Under the pieces are notes generated by a model. That model was not told the origin of the DNA and searched no databases. It saw only the letters and a program-made list of their open reading frames with translations. Shown here in pieces: positions 24,250 to 35,886 of a stretch of 64,000 nt of DNA (positions are counted from its first letter, which is position 1; each line of letters begins with the position of its first letter). Source of the stretch: Pelecanus crispus (lineage: Eukaryota > Chordata > Aves > Pelecaniformes > Pelecanidae); contig NC_134675.1 in the NCBI RefSeq assembly GCF_030463565.1, positions 16,823,862 to 16,887,861 of the forward strand, read 5' to 3'. Both the position numbers and the translations under genes were made by a program.

Positions 24250-25255
24250 TGCTGCTAAAAAGAGAATCACAGAATGGTTGAGGTTAGAAGGGACCTCTGC
24301 AGGTCATCTAGTTTATGTCCCCTGTTCAAGCAGGGTCAGCTACAGGAGGTTGCCCAGGACTCTGTCCAGTTGGCTTCTGAATATATCTATGTATAGAGAC
24401 TCCACAGTCTCTCTGGGCAGTCTGTTCCAGTTTTCAGCCACCCTCACAGTAAAAAGTGTTTTCTTCTGTTCAGATGAAATTTCATGTGTTTCAATTTGTG
24501 CCCGTTGCCTTTTGTTCTGCCACTGGGCACCACTGAAAAGAGCCTGGCTATGTATTCTTTACTGTCCCCATCAGATATTTATACACATTGATAAGAACCC
24601 CCCTGAGCCTTCTCTTCTCCAGGCTGGAGTCCCAGGTCTCTCAGCCTCTTCTCCCATGTCAGATGCTCCATTCCTTTAATCATCTTAGTGCCCGTTTGCT
24701 GGACTTGCTCCAGTAAGTCCATATTTCTCTTGTACTGGGGAGCACAGAACTGGACACAGGACTCCAGGTGTGGCCTCACCAGTGCTGAGTAGAGGGGAAG
24801 GATCACCTCCCTTGACCTGCTGGCAACACTCTTCCTAATACAGCCCAGGATACTGTTGGCCTTTTTTGATACAAGGGCACAATGCTGGCTCATGTTCAAC
24901 TTGTCCATCAGGACCCCCAGGTCATTCTCAGCAAAGCTGCTTTCCGTTTCGTTAGGTCCCAGCCTGTACTAGGATTATTCTTCCCCAGGTGCGGGACTTG
25001 TCATTTCCCTTTGTTAGTCTTCATGGGATTCCTGTCTGTCCATTTCTCCAGCCTGTTGAGGTCCTTCTAAATACCAGTGCAACCATCTGGTCTATCAACC
25101 ACTCCTGCCAGGTTTTTGTCATCTGCAAATTTGCTGAGGGTGCACTCAGTCCCATCATCCAGATCATTAATGAAGATGTTAAACAGTATTGGACCCATTA
25201 TTGACCCCTGGGGTACACTACTAGTGACAATGTTATAGCAATGTCACTGTTCTGC
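24250..25255 (-). mobile_element. Old CR1 3' fragment
   Basis: It starts at a degraded tail (AGAATCACAGAATGGTTGAG) and reads a broken RT C-terminus on the minus strand (24908-24579, LNMSQHCALVSKKANSILGC). Many substitutions; the 5' side fades near 25255. Confidence 0.7.
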
Positions 25256-25354
25256 CTGTCACATTTAGATGACAAAAAGCTAACTTCAGCATGGCACTAT
25301 GGGAGACTGCAAGTAGCTGTCATTAGGCAATGAAGTTATACAATGTAGAAATGG

Positions 25355-26297
25355 TGTGGTGGGTTGACCTTGGCTGGCCACCAGGTGTCTACCAAGCTGC
25401 TATATTACTCCACCTCCATCAACAGGACAGGGGGAGAAAATACCATGAAGAGCTCGTGGGTCACGATAAGGACAGGGAGATCACTCACCAATTACTGTCA
25501 TGGGCAAAACAGACTCAACTTAGGGAAATTAATTTATTGCCAATTAATTGTAACAGAGCAGGATAGTGAGAAATAAGAACAAAACTAAAAACACCTTCCC
25601 CCCACCCCTCCCTTCTTCCCGGGCTCAACTTCACTCTTAAATCTTATACCTTCTCCTCGCAAGCGGTGCAGGGGGATGGGGGATGGGGGTTGCAGTCAGT
25701 TCATCACACATTGTCTCTGCTGCTCCTTCCTCCTCATGCTCTTCCCCTGCTCCAGTGTGGGATCCCTCCCATGGGATACAGTCCTTCACGACCTTCTCCA
25801 ATGTGGGTCCTTCCCACAGGCTGCAGTTCTCCAAGAACTGCTCCAGCATGGGTCCTTTTCCACAGGGTGCAGTCCTTCAGGAACAGACTGCTCCAGTGTG
25901 GATCCTTCATGAGGTCACAGGTCCTGCCAGAAAACCTGCTCCTGCATGGGCTCCTCTCCACAGGCTGAAGCTTCCTTCAGGGCGCATCCACCTGCTCCGG
26001 CGTGGGGTCCTCCACGGGCTGCAGGGTGGATATCTACTCCACTGTTAACCTCCATGGGCTGCAGGGGAACAACCTGCTTCACCATGGTCTTCACCACGGG
26101 CTGCAGGGGAATCTCTGCTCTGGCACCTGGAGCACCTCCTCCCCCTCCTTCTTCACTGACCTTGGTGTCTGCATAGTTGTTTCTCTCACATATTCTCACT
26201 CCTCTCTCTGCTGCTGTTGTTCTGCTGCAGTTTTTTTTCCCCCTTCTTAAATATGTTATCACAGAGGTGCTACCACCGTCGCTGATTGGCTCAGCTA
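25355..26297 (-). mobile_element. LTR, family C (copy 2), truncated
   Basis: Reverse copy of 4838-5970: starts TGTGGTGGGTTGACC, contains the CTGGAGCAG-type units, and stops after GCTGATTGGCTCAGC. The U3 start is missing, and family-E retroviral sequence follows. Confidence 0.7.
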
Positions 26298-26419
26298 TGT
26301 GGGAAAATATTTCATATTCAGAGGCTCCTGTAGTGACTGCACAATAGGTCCCTGCTAGCTGTCAATCCTGTGTGAAATCTAGCTGCCCCTGTTGCACAGA
26401 GCAGGGAAAGATTGCACCA

Positions 26420-27887
26420 TATGATTGAGAGGTCCTTTTGGGAGGCTTTTTTTTTTTTCCCTCATACTGGGCACTCCTGTTTCCAATGGCCTTGTTGTCC
26501 ACAATAATTACAAGTCTCCTGTTCCACTGCTTCTAAAATTTTCTCCTCTGCCCCTGCCTTGGAAATCTCTGCGTCCTTGTCCCCTTAATCTAGGATTATT
26601 ATTCAATGCCGCTACCAATAGACTAGCTTTCTGTTCCTGTTCTTTTCTTCTTTTTTTGCTTCAGCTGCCTTTCATCTCTTCCATTAAACACAAACACAGC
26701 AATGCTATTTCATCCAGTCCTTTGCCCTGCCATCCAGGCATATGTTTAGAAAAATATTTTTTAATATCTGGGGCTGACTGATCTACAAAGAAAGATACCA
26801 TTAGAGTCCGATTTTCCTCATTTTCAGGGTTGACCCCTCCAAACATTCTTACTTGTTTAACCAATTGGGTGTAATATTCAGAAGGATGTTCAGCATTTCC
26901 TCGCTGGCATTCTCAGACCTTAGCCCAATTTACAGTCTTCCTTCCTGCCAGTTCTAAGGATTCTAACAATCCCCCTCTCATTCTTTGCAGCATATCTCTA
27001 TTGGCTGGTAAATTGGGGGACTGACCTGGGTCATTGGCTGGCCATGGGGTTCTGCTCTATGCTTTCCTGGCCGATCTGTGATTTGTTTCCCAGATTTTAA
27101 TTTTTTCATCAGGAGTTAAGAGTCTCAAATACTTGCTGCATGTCAGCCCACATAGGGTTATAAATGTGCAAGATGCCGCATATAGTTTGCGTCACCTTCT
27201 CCATATCATCCTGCAGTCTAGGAATTTGTTATTGCCCCAAAACCAAATCAGCGGGTGCAAATGGCACGTGGACTGTTCCCACAGAAAGCTGACCAAGTTC
27301 CGGTCCTGCTCCTATAATTTTTGTTGGAGAGGTGCTTGCAAACCAGAAGCAATAACAATAGCTGGAGCAGAAACCAGAGTAAAAGAAAAAAAAAAAAAAG
27401 AGCAGTAGGATAGGCAGATGGAGCTGAATGTGGAATGTCCCTGATTTTCCCATTCAGACAGAGATTTTACTCAGTTTCCAACCCGAAGGGGAAACTTCTC
27501 TCTGATATCTATAAACTCTGGAATGTAAAGAGCTCATATTTTTCCCATTCGTTCAGAGACCTTTACTTATTCTCCGCTCCGGAGAGGATTTTTTTTTTTT
27601 TTTTTGATACCTGATATACCAGTAGTCCAGTAATTATCCCAGATATACAAATAGTCCATTTGTGATGGGAACCAATCCTCCAATTGCTGGCATAAATAGC
27701 TCAGCTTAATATCATCAAAAGAAACAGACTGTGGCTGCATTTGGTATGCATCACCAAAGGCAGTAACTTCTGGCCAAATTTCCTGACGCAGGGCTCGGGC
27801 TTTTGACAACCCAGCCATCGCATCAATAAATTTTTGCAACAATTCATCTACCAATGACCTCCTAACTATACTTTGTAAGCCTCCCAT
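26420..27887 (-). pseudogene. gag remnant of a family-E ERV
   Basis: The start ATG at 27887 reads MGGLQS, a myristoylation-type Gly-2, as in matrix proteins. A central capsid-like stretch lies at 26661-26864. A zinc knuckle follows near 26478-26520: Cys-X2-Cys-X4-His-X4-Cys with the residues CNYCGQQGHWKQEC. Frames are broken by T/A homopolymer runs (27588-27605, 27386-27400) and shifts. No pro/pol follows; the element is cut off near 26300 beside a family-C LTR. Confidence 0.65.
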
Positions 27888-28064
27888 TATTGCAAAAAAA
27901 AATCACCTCCTTATGATCAAACAAGATCCACATTTCACTATCCCCGTGCACGAGTATCTTGAGGTGAACACACCCACAAGCTGGCAGTGCAGATCGTTGG
28001 GATCTGGATGGTAGTGAGACGTTGGATCAGGCAAGTCAGGTATTTCCTATCTGGGTCACCAAAC

Positions 28065-28705
28065 TGTTAGGAAAATTCACAACTGGCCCATGTGGACTGA
28101 GGAGAGAGGCTAGGACACAAATTATAGAATTACAAGGGTAAATATTTATTCATGCACATGAGGTGTCCCAGCCAAATTGGGGCACCCTGAATGTGGCTTT
28201 ACACAGGGTTCTTATACCCTTCAAACGTTCAGGTACAACACAATTTGAGTAATCACTAACACCCACACTACCAATTACTAATCATAGTAAAATTTTGCAA
28301 AGCAACTATATTTCTGCAGCATTCTTGCTGCTTGTCTAGTGATCCAGATGTCCCTGGAGTCAGTCTTGCTATAGTTACTTATCTATGATGCCAGACGATG
28401 CTGGGAGGGTTTCAAAGATGTGTTCGAGGGGCTAGGATGCTGGCATTATCTTGGCTGTCCAGAGGTATCTTTTATCCTTTGTGGACAGCTCTAAGCTTCC
28501 AAGAAGCAAAGTCTTTATTTTCAGGGCCGGGCTGTCCTTTAGTTTGTTTTGCTTAAGCATGAACAATACCAAAGTCTCCAGTAAAATTCCACTACCTCAT
28601 TACATTACAGTGTATAATGTGAACTAATATATACATCAACAATGTTAATACACTTTCATACTGTAAAGACTGATTGATATAATAGGGAAGGGAATTTTCA
28701 TAACA
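28065..28705 (-). mobile_element. 5' LTR, family E
   Basis: On plus it runs TGTTAGGAAAATTCAC to GAATTTTCATAACA, 641 bp, with matching inverted ends. Minus reading has TATAAG near 28210 and AATAAATATTT near 28140. Three bases past its end a primer-site-like TGGTGACCCAGATAGG begins, leading to the gag ATG. It sits inside a family-D LTR, which resumes at 28706. Confidence 0.7.
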
Positions 28706-28856
28706 GTTCCCAACATCCAAAGGGATGTAAGATTATCTATACTATTCTCTCCTTATAGTGCTAGCTCTTATAAATAGCAGTTTAAACGGTACCTTACAGA
28801 GTCTGAGTGCCTTTCTTACTGGGATCATAATGGACCGGCACCTCCTGGTGCAAAAC
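28706..28856 (+). mobile_element. Family-D LTR 3' fragment
   Basis: GTTCCCAACATCCAAAGGGA to CCTCCTGGTGCAAAAC matches 17645-17796. It is cut on the left by the family-E LTR. Confidence 0.6.
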
Positions 28857-29639
28857 CATTTGTAGTCATTAGATGTTCATTCATGGTTTAATAATATTGA
28901 TTCCTGTTTGAGAGTTAAGGTGAAGGGTACACTATGTCAAGTTAAGGCAAACTATAGAAATGTTATAAATATCCCCAAACAAAGTTTCAGTAAGTACCCT
29001 GATTTACAGAGTTCGAATACTTCTACTGAACATTTTACAACCCCTCTGTAACTAATTCTCAGCTGACCCATACAAATAATAGTAACAATTCAAAGAGAAA
29101 TATTTTAATACTTATGAGCAATTTTTACAAACTCATTCACTGTAACTACAGAACCAGTTGGACAAAAAATTTTAATATTTGGTAAAAATATATGTCTTTA
29201 GAGGAAATCTCTATCCGTAATGCAAGAGCAAAGGCTCTTTTGTAAGTCTGATGTACATTTGCAGATGACACATTGATAATTGTGTCTAGCATGGATTTAA
29301 TTTCAGTACAAACTCGTACACACTGCAGTTAAAAAAGTCTGAAGGATAAAGGTACGTTCATTCATATTTATGGTTGTATGGCTTCACTGGGCTTGTAACA
29401 CGATCTTCGTGCTAGTATATACATGGCAGTTAAGACAGTTGAAAACCGCGCACCTGCAAGCAGGTCTACTATCAGGTCCCTGGTGCCAAGGTTCCACACG
29501 CTTAATCCCCCCACCCCCCCTCAAATTCTTCTCAACGGGCATACCAAACACATACCAGGAGGAGGTGCAAGAGTCCTAAATCTCACATACCTTTTCTAAG
29601 CGAGTCGCTTTCTGATGATGCCAACTCAGCTGGTGTCCA
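28857..29639. other. Intergenic AT-rich sequence upstream of BRD10
   Basis: No supportable feature. Confidence 0.5.
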
Positions 29640-30744
29640 AAATAACCTGTGTGCTGCCTTACTGGCTATAGTCTCTACTTGGGCGCATGCGTACTAGGTG
29701 AGGAAACTTGTTTCTTTCTCTCGCTCCTTTTCTAGGCCTCACAGAGGACCAAGTCCCTGCTCTCTTCTATTAACCTGTCCTTGCTGTGCTATTAACTGAC
29801 AGCATTGCTAGCTTCGGTACCAGCTATGTCCCACAGCAGAAAGCCTGGCTCCATTGTGTTGTGTTGTGATGTGAGGAGGGGAACTGTCCGGAACGTAGAT
29901 AGAGGCCAGTTGGGGGCTGTGAGCGAGAAGGCGGTGCTTGCTGTCGTTTCTGTTGTTGCTGTCGTGCACTCGGGCCCTGCAGCCTGACTCATCTTCCTTT
30001 TTTCAGGAAATGCCCGTTCCGAGGTGGGTGATTGAAGGAGGCTTCCGTGGGGTGAGGAATCAGCAAGGGCAGTGGCCGCATCATGGGGAAGGGATGACAC
30101 ACGCAAGCAGGGGCAGTTTCTAGATGGCAGGAAGCAGCTGGCGGGGTCCTCTTGCCTGCTGCAGGTAGCGGGAGAAGCCAGAGGAGCTGGATTGAACGCC
30201 AGCCAGTGCTTTCTTCGTCCCTCTCCTGAGAAAGGGTGGGTGTGTGTGTGTGTGTGACGCTTGAATGCCCCGTGAAGAGGGCGGTACCTGAGGACGAGAG
30301 ACAGGGAGCTACTTCCGGAGTAGGCACAGCAGAAGCAGTAGCTTTCACTCAGTGCCAATGGGAGGAGGTGTGCAGGCAGAGCTGTGTGCAGGTTCAGTCG
30401 AGCCCATTTTACGTGGCTGACTCGGTCCGGGACAGACCCCGGTGAGGAAGCTTGCACTAGCGCTGAGGAGGGACGGGTCACTCAGTAGCCATGGCCGCCT
30501 ACGCCCCCGTTGCTTCAGAGAAGTTAATGTTCCTCTTCCCACTTTAGGGTAGGGGTGAGGACGTCGGAGGGAGCGTGCTGAGAGACTGACTTGTGTACAT
30601 AGGTGAACTCGATCTCGGTTCCCCGGCTTGGTGAGAGGGGGAGTACAGAGGTCTTTAGCCGATGCTGAAGAGCTTAATTCCTGGGCTGAGTGCCCCCTTC
30701 AGGAGCGGTACAGTATGTGTGCATGTGTACCCGGGGTGAGAGAA
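29640..30744 (+). promoter_or_regulatory. BRD10: BRD10 promoter and 5' leader region, with an NRF1-type site
   Basis: This is GC/CpG-richer sequence upstream of the BRD10 ATG. GCGCATGCGT at 29693-29702 matches the NRF1 consensus (tandem GCGCATGCGC type). A short (GT)n tract lies at 30237-30256. No TATA box was recognised, and the exact start site is unknown. Shorter open frames on both strands in this interval look like GC-rich shadows. Confidence 0.5.
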
Positions 30745-31295
30745 ATGGACCTGGCACAGCCCATGGGGGCTGTGGGGAAGCTACCGCCCGTTGCTCCAGA
30801 CAGAGCGGTTTCAAAGGATCCAGCCCTAGCCACCGGCCCTCCAGAGAGGGAGGAGGATTATCAGCAGGATGAGGATAATGATGATGATGTGGGAGGCAAG
30901 AACAGCAGCTGTCCCTGGGAACAGAATCTAAGTCCGGAGTTGCAGCAAGGGTACCGCATACTATGTGAGTTTCTTCTGGAGAAGCATCGTCCACTGACAG
31001 CACCTTTCCTGAAGCCACTCGTAGATCAGGCATCCATCAAGGATGAAGGAGGAGGTGCATCCCAGTCAGGTTATGGCAGCAGTTGCTCCTTTCAGCAGTC
31101 ATCAGCTGGAATGTGGCTACTGAAGATGGAAGAGAAATTTTCCAGTGGGCAGTACACAGGGATAACAGATTTTGTGGCTGACTTCCGGCTGATGCTGGAG
31201 ATGTGTTACCGGCTTCATGGTGTGGATCACTGGCTATCCAAGCAGGCCCAGAAGCTAGAGGTGATGCTGGAACAGAAGCTGGCACTGCTGTCCCG
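30745..31295 (+). CDS. BRD10: BRD10 exon 1 (bromodomain, first part)
   Basis: Chosen start: the ATG at 30745 (MDLAQPMG) in a strong context (G at -3, G at +4). An in-frame ATG at 30628 is possible but adds a less protein-like leader. The exon ends CTG TCC CG | GTAGGT (phase 2). After an acidic stretch (EREEDYQQDEDNDDD, about residues 33-47) comes the helical region beginning LSPELQQGYRILCEFLLEK and ending HWLSKQAQKLEVMLEQKLALLSR. It is typical of the bromodomain of KIAA2026/BRD10, a large nuclear protein of poorly known role that probably binds acetyl-lysine. The four exons seen here total 755 codons, against roughly 2,100 residues for the human protein, so the gene continues to the right. 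Confidence 0.85.
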
Positions 31296-31673
31296 GTAGG
31301 TGTAACAAAGGATTGTGTTCAGAGGCTCTGGCAGGTGCTATTTATGTAAACAAGAGTTGGGAGTGTGTATTTGACCTGAATACTAAATACTAAAATGAAA
31401 AAAGGCTTATCAGTTCCTGGCTAGAGATTTGCTTCTGACAGAGGCCTCCCATGACATATAGGAGCGCTTGTTTGGATATAATGATAAATTTAACTGTTTC
31501 CCATATTTTTTGCTGGTGTAAGTCAATAAATCTGCCCAACTTCTATAGAATGTCTCTTTTAAATTGACAACCTTGTCTCTTAAAAGTAAATGATATCTCA
31601 TGATTTGTACAATGTTATGTTACAGTGATATCCATCTTATCTGTAATTTAAATGAAATATGGAGCCCAAACTG

Positions 31674-31807
31674 CCTTGATTGATACTGCTATTAAATGTC
31701 AGCATAGTACCTGATGATGTTATAAAAAGGGAAGACAGCCCTTGGCCCGTGCTCATTATAATCTCAAAAGGCAAAATAAAAATTATGGTATGGGTAAATA
31801 CAAGTCC
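31674..31807 (+). repeat. Left arm of a 134-bp inverted repeat
   Basis: CCTTGATTGATACTGCTATT to AAATACAAGTCC. It pairs with 34309-34442 in reverse; by eye only two of 134 positions differ. It lies in BRD10 intron 1. Not recognised as a known transposon end. Confidence 0.85.
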
Positions 31808-31974
31808 AATTTTCTAGGCAGATGATTTGCAGGAGTGAACAGAACCCTCCTTCCTGATGAAGATCACATCAAGGTCAAAGAGTCCAAACTTGTAGATAGG
31901 GTGAAGTTAACAATATTTAAGAGACAGTAGGGATACCTCAGCATACAATGGCCAAGGAAAGGGCTTTAGTCTTA

Positions 31975-33585
31975 TCATAGAATCATAGAACCATAGAATT
32001 GTTTAGGTTGGAAAAGACCTTTAAGATCATCCAGTCCAACCATTAACCTAACACTACCAAGTCCACCACTAAACCAACTAAGGGTAGAGTAGCAATTTCA
32101 TGTTTCCTGGCTCGGTGGCTGGATTGTTTTTAATGAAAGTAAAAACTAGGAATCATTAAGATTGGAAAGGACCTCTAAGATCATCATTCCAATCATCAGC
32201 CCAACACCACCATGCCCACTAAACCATGTCCCAAAGTGCCACATCTACTCGTTTTTTGAACACTTCCAGGGATGGTGACTCCACCACCTCTCTGGGCAGC
32301 CTGTTCCAATGCTTGATAACCCTTTCCGTGAAGACATTTTTCCTAATATCCAATCTAAACCTCCCCTGGCACAACTTGAGGCCGTTTCCTCTTGCTACTT
32401 GGGAAAAGAGACTGAAACCCACCTCACTACAACCTCCTTTCAGGTAGTTATAGAGAGCGATAAGGTCTCCCCTCAGCCTCCTCTTCTCCAGGCTAAACAA
32501 CCCCAGTTCCCTCAGCCGCTCCTCATAAGACCTGTGCTCTAGACCCTTTATCAGCTTCGTTGCCCTTCTCTGGACACGCTCCAGCACCTCAATGTCTTTC
32601 TTGTAGTGAGGGGCCCAAAACCAAATACAGTATTCGAGGTGCGGCCTCACCAGTGCCAAGTACAGGGGGATGATCACTTCCCTAGTCCTGCCGGCCACAC
32701 TAGTCCTGATACAAGCCAGGATGCTGTTGGCCTTCTTGGCTACCTGGGCACACTGCTGGCTCATGTTCAGCCGGCTGTCGACCAGCACCCCCAGGTCCTT
32801 TTCAGCCAGGCAGCTTTCCAGCCACACTTCCCCAAGCCTGTAGCATTGCATGGGGTTGTTGTGACCCAAGTGCAGGACCCGGCACTTGGCCTTGTTGAAT
32901 CTCATACAGTTGGCCTCGGCCCATCGATCCAGCCTGTCCAGATCCCTCTGAAGAGCCTTTCTACCCTCAAGCAGATCAACACTCCCACCCAGTTTGGTGT
33001 CATCTGCAAACTTACTGAGGGCGCACTCAATCCCCTCATCCAGATCGTTGATAAAGAGATGAAACAGAACTGGCCCCAGTACTGAGCCCTGGGGAACACC
33101 GCTTGTGACTGGTCGCCAACTGGATTTAACTCCATTCACCACAACTCTCTGGGCTCGGCCATGCAGCCAGTTTTTTATCCAGCAAAGACTACGCCCGTCC
33201 AAGCCATGAGCTGCCAGCTTCCCAAGGATAATGCTGTGGGAGATGGTGTCAAAGGCTTTGGTGAAGTCCAGGTAGATGATGTTCACAGCCTTTCCTTCAT
33301 CCACCAGGTGGGTCATCTTGTCACAGAAGGAGATCAGGTTGGTCAAGCAGGACCAATGAACCCATGCTGGCTGGGCCCGATCCCCTGGTTGACCTGCACA
33401 TGCCTGTTGAGCGCTCTCAAGATGAACCTCTCCATAATCTTTCCCGGCACCGAGGTCAGGCTGACAGGCCTGTAGTTCCCCGGGTCCTCCTTCCGGCCCT
33501 TCTTGTAGATGGGCGTCACATTGGCAAGCCTCCAGTCATCAGGGACCTCCCCTGTTAACCAGGACTGCTGATAGATGATGGAAAG
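31975..33585 (-). mobile_element. CR1 LINE with long ORF2 remnant
   Basis: Minus CR1, starting TCATAGAATCATAGAACCAT. It has a 375-codon open frame (33346-32219) holding the RT palm with FADD and the C-terminal block, plus an upstream part to 33585. It shares the duplicated 3' module with 6168-8560. The flanks AGTCTTA / AGTCTTC could be a short target duplication. It is placed between the inverted-repeat arms. Confidence 0.85.
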
Positions 33586-34308
33586 AGTCTTCATCTCTTG
33601 CTACTCCACCACAGCTCTAAGAGTTCCAATACTATTCATGTTTCCCTGTACTGCAACAGATAAGATGAGGGATAACAAGGTTTTCCTTACCTTGTAAATC
33701 CATGCCTGACTTGAGTCAAATCTAACTTGGTTAGCTATTTATGTCAGCAATTACTCCTTTAAGTCAGTAGTTCCCAATCTTTTTTTTAAACCAAACTTCA
33801 CTTGAGAACACTGGCAGTGTTCATGCCCCATAGGGTTCAGCTCTTTCTCTCTACCCCAAACTTGTTGCTATGCAAAAAAACAGTTTCAAAAGGTGTAGTG
33901 TTGATGCACCAAGCCAGAATGAACCAAGCCTGAATGCATCTACTACAGCTTATTCAACTGGGTTCCGCACCTCACTTATTAAGCATTCCCACTAGATGAG
34001 CAAGGTCCATCTCACCAGCAGGCAGCACCGCTCTGTGTCACTAACAAGTTTGAGAACAGTGGATATATTTAACTTTGTGTATTTATTAACACCTACTCCC
34101 CCTTCCCCCATACAACTTGCAGCTTTGATATAGAAGATACCAAGCTCCTTCCACAGAAGGCTGATAGACCTTTCAGGATAAGAAGCACCTCACAATTTTC
34201 TGATAAGAAAACTCATACCTGAGTTGTGACTCAAATTGGGCCTTTCACATTATATCTGAAAGTTTTCCATTCTCCAGTTGTCTTGGCCAAAGAATAAATT
34301 GCTACCAG
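33586..34308. other. BRD10 intron 1, unrecognised
   Basis: Lies between the CR1 and the right inverted-repeat arm. Confidence 0.5.
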
Positions 34309-34442
34309 GGACTTGTATTTACCCATACCATAGTTTTTATTTTGCCTTTTGAGATTATAATGAGCACGGGCCAAGGGCTGTCTTCCCTTTTTATATCATC
34401 ATCAGGTACTATGCTGACATTTAATAGCAGTATCAATCAAGG
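34309..34442 (-). repeat. Right arm of a 134-bp inverted repeat
   Basis: Reverse complement of 31674-31807 with about two mismatches. Both arms end at the same bases, so the boundaries are sharp. Confidence 0.85.
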
Positions 34443-34994
34443 AAGGTGGTGTGATAGAGAGTCACTCTTCTCTTAAGTGTGCTGGAGTAATTCTAAATGT
34501 GGTAGTCAGGTGTAACTGTAAACAACAGTCAGTCTCTTCCCCCTGCCTTCCCTTTGAGACTTAAACTCTGTTCAGGCAGGTGGTGGGGTTTTTTTTATTT
34601 GTTTGCTTTTTAATTCTTTCACTATTTGTATGTGGCATTTCAAAAAATGATAGTTTCTTATCTCAGATCTGGTGAAATTACTCTCTCCAAATGCTTACAG
34701 ATAGTTTTTTCTAAATTATTCTCCAAATAATAGTCAGTTACTTCTTTGAGTTAAATATTCACCATTTTTAATAGTTCATGTCTTTAATTGTCAGTTGATC
34801 GCTTCTAAATTTAAAGTTTTGTAAGGGAACCTATATTTTAGAGCTGAAAAAATTGGCAATTCTTATCATGGCACTTCTGATCAAAAAAACCCAATTATTG
34901 TTAATGTGATTATTCTGTGTTTGTAAGCGTAGGTTTCAAACTGCTGTTCGTCAGGAACACTGTAATTGTGAATTGACTTGCTTTTTCCTTCTAG

Positions 34995-35195
34995 GCATTT
35001 GAGAGAAAAAACAACAATAGCTGTAACATCAAGAGGGTGCTATGGGCTGGAAGATGAGATGGGAAGGGCATGCACTTCAACAAGACGTCGTTCCACACCT
35101 CGTACTTTAGTAGGCTTGACAACAGGTGTCTTTGAGTCCATAATGGTTCAGGTTCTGAGACAGGAAGAACAGCTGAGAGCAAAGGAGGAAAAGAG
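34995..35195 (+). CDS. BRD10: BRD10 exon 2
   Basis: The acceptor is TTTTTCCTTCTAG and the donor AAGAG|GTAATA. The 201-nt exon keeps the frame: phase 2 in (CG+G gives Arg) and phase 2 out. The residues read HLREKTTIAVTSRGCYGLED, then an RRRSTPRTL basic turn, then the helix VFESIMVQVLRQEEQLRAKEEKR, continued by exon 3. The helix-rich, charged end fits the linker after the bromodomain. No stops or shifts were seen. Confidence 0.85.
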
Positions 35196-35285
35196 GTAAT
35201 AGGAAAAAACTGGGGGTGGAAGGAATTGTTTTTAATAATCTTGTCTTCATGTTTCTCTAAAGCATCTTCTTTAGGAGAATAAAAA

Positions 35286-35770
35286 TTATCACAGAATCAT
35301 TCAGGTTGAAAGGGACTTCAGGCGGTCTCTAGTCCAACCTCCTGCTCAAAGCAGGGTCAGCTATGAGGTCATACCAAGTTACTCAGCAGGGCTTTATCCA
35401 GTCTGGTCTTGAAAATCTCCAAGGATGGACACTGCACAATCTCTTTTGGCAACCTGGTCCAATGCTTGACTGTTCTCATGGTAAAAAAGATTCTCCGTAT
35501 ATCTGGTCTGAACTTCTCTTGTTTCAACTTATGCCTGTTGTCTCTTGTCCTGCTGCTGTGCATCACCATGAAGAGCCTAGCTCTGTTGTCTTAATGGCCT
35601 CCTCATACATATTGAAAGGCTGCTGTTAGGTCCCCCTAAAGCCTTCTCTTCTCTAGGCCTCTCCTCATAGGGCATGTGCTCCAGCCCCTTGACCATCTGG
35701 GTGCCTCTCCACTGGACTTGCTCAAGTTTATCAATATCTTTCTTGTCCAGTTTGGGCCCCCCAGTTCACA
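35286..35770 (-). mobile_element. Old CR1 3' fragment
   Basis: ATCACAGAATCATTCAGGTT starts a minus CR1. A degraded RT/3' region (LPKEIVQCPSLEIFKTRLDK) lies on the minus strand. Confidence 0.65.
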
Positions 35771-35886
35771 GTGTTGTTCCTGGTCCTGAGTTTACTTATG
35801 AACCCAGGACTTCAATATAGTGCATCCACAAATTAAGTAATTAGTTTTTGATTTATCTTTTTCTTGGAAAAAAAATGAAGCACTAT

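Noticed and set aside
30236..30257. Regulatory (GT)n Z-DNA element
   Set aside because: A short ordinary microsatellite; no support for a function.
29792..30481. Minus-strand 229-codon frame upstream of BRD10
   Set aside because: GC-rich promoter sequence with a (GT)n tract giving His/Thr runs; typical shadow frame.
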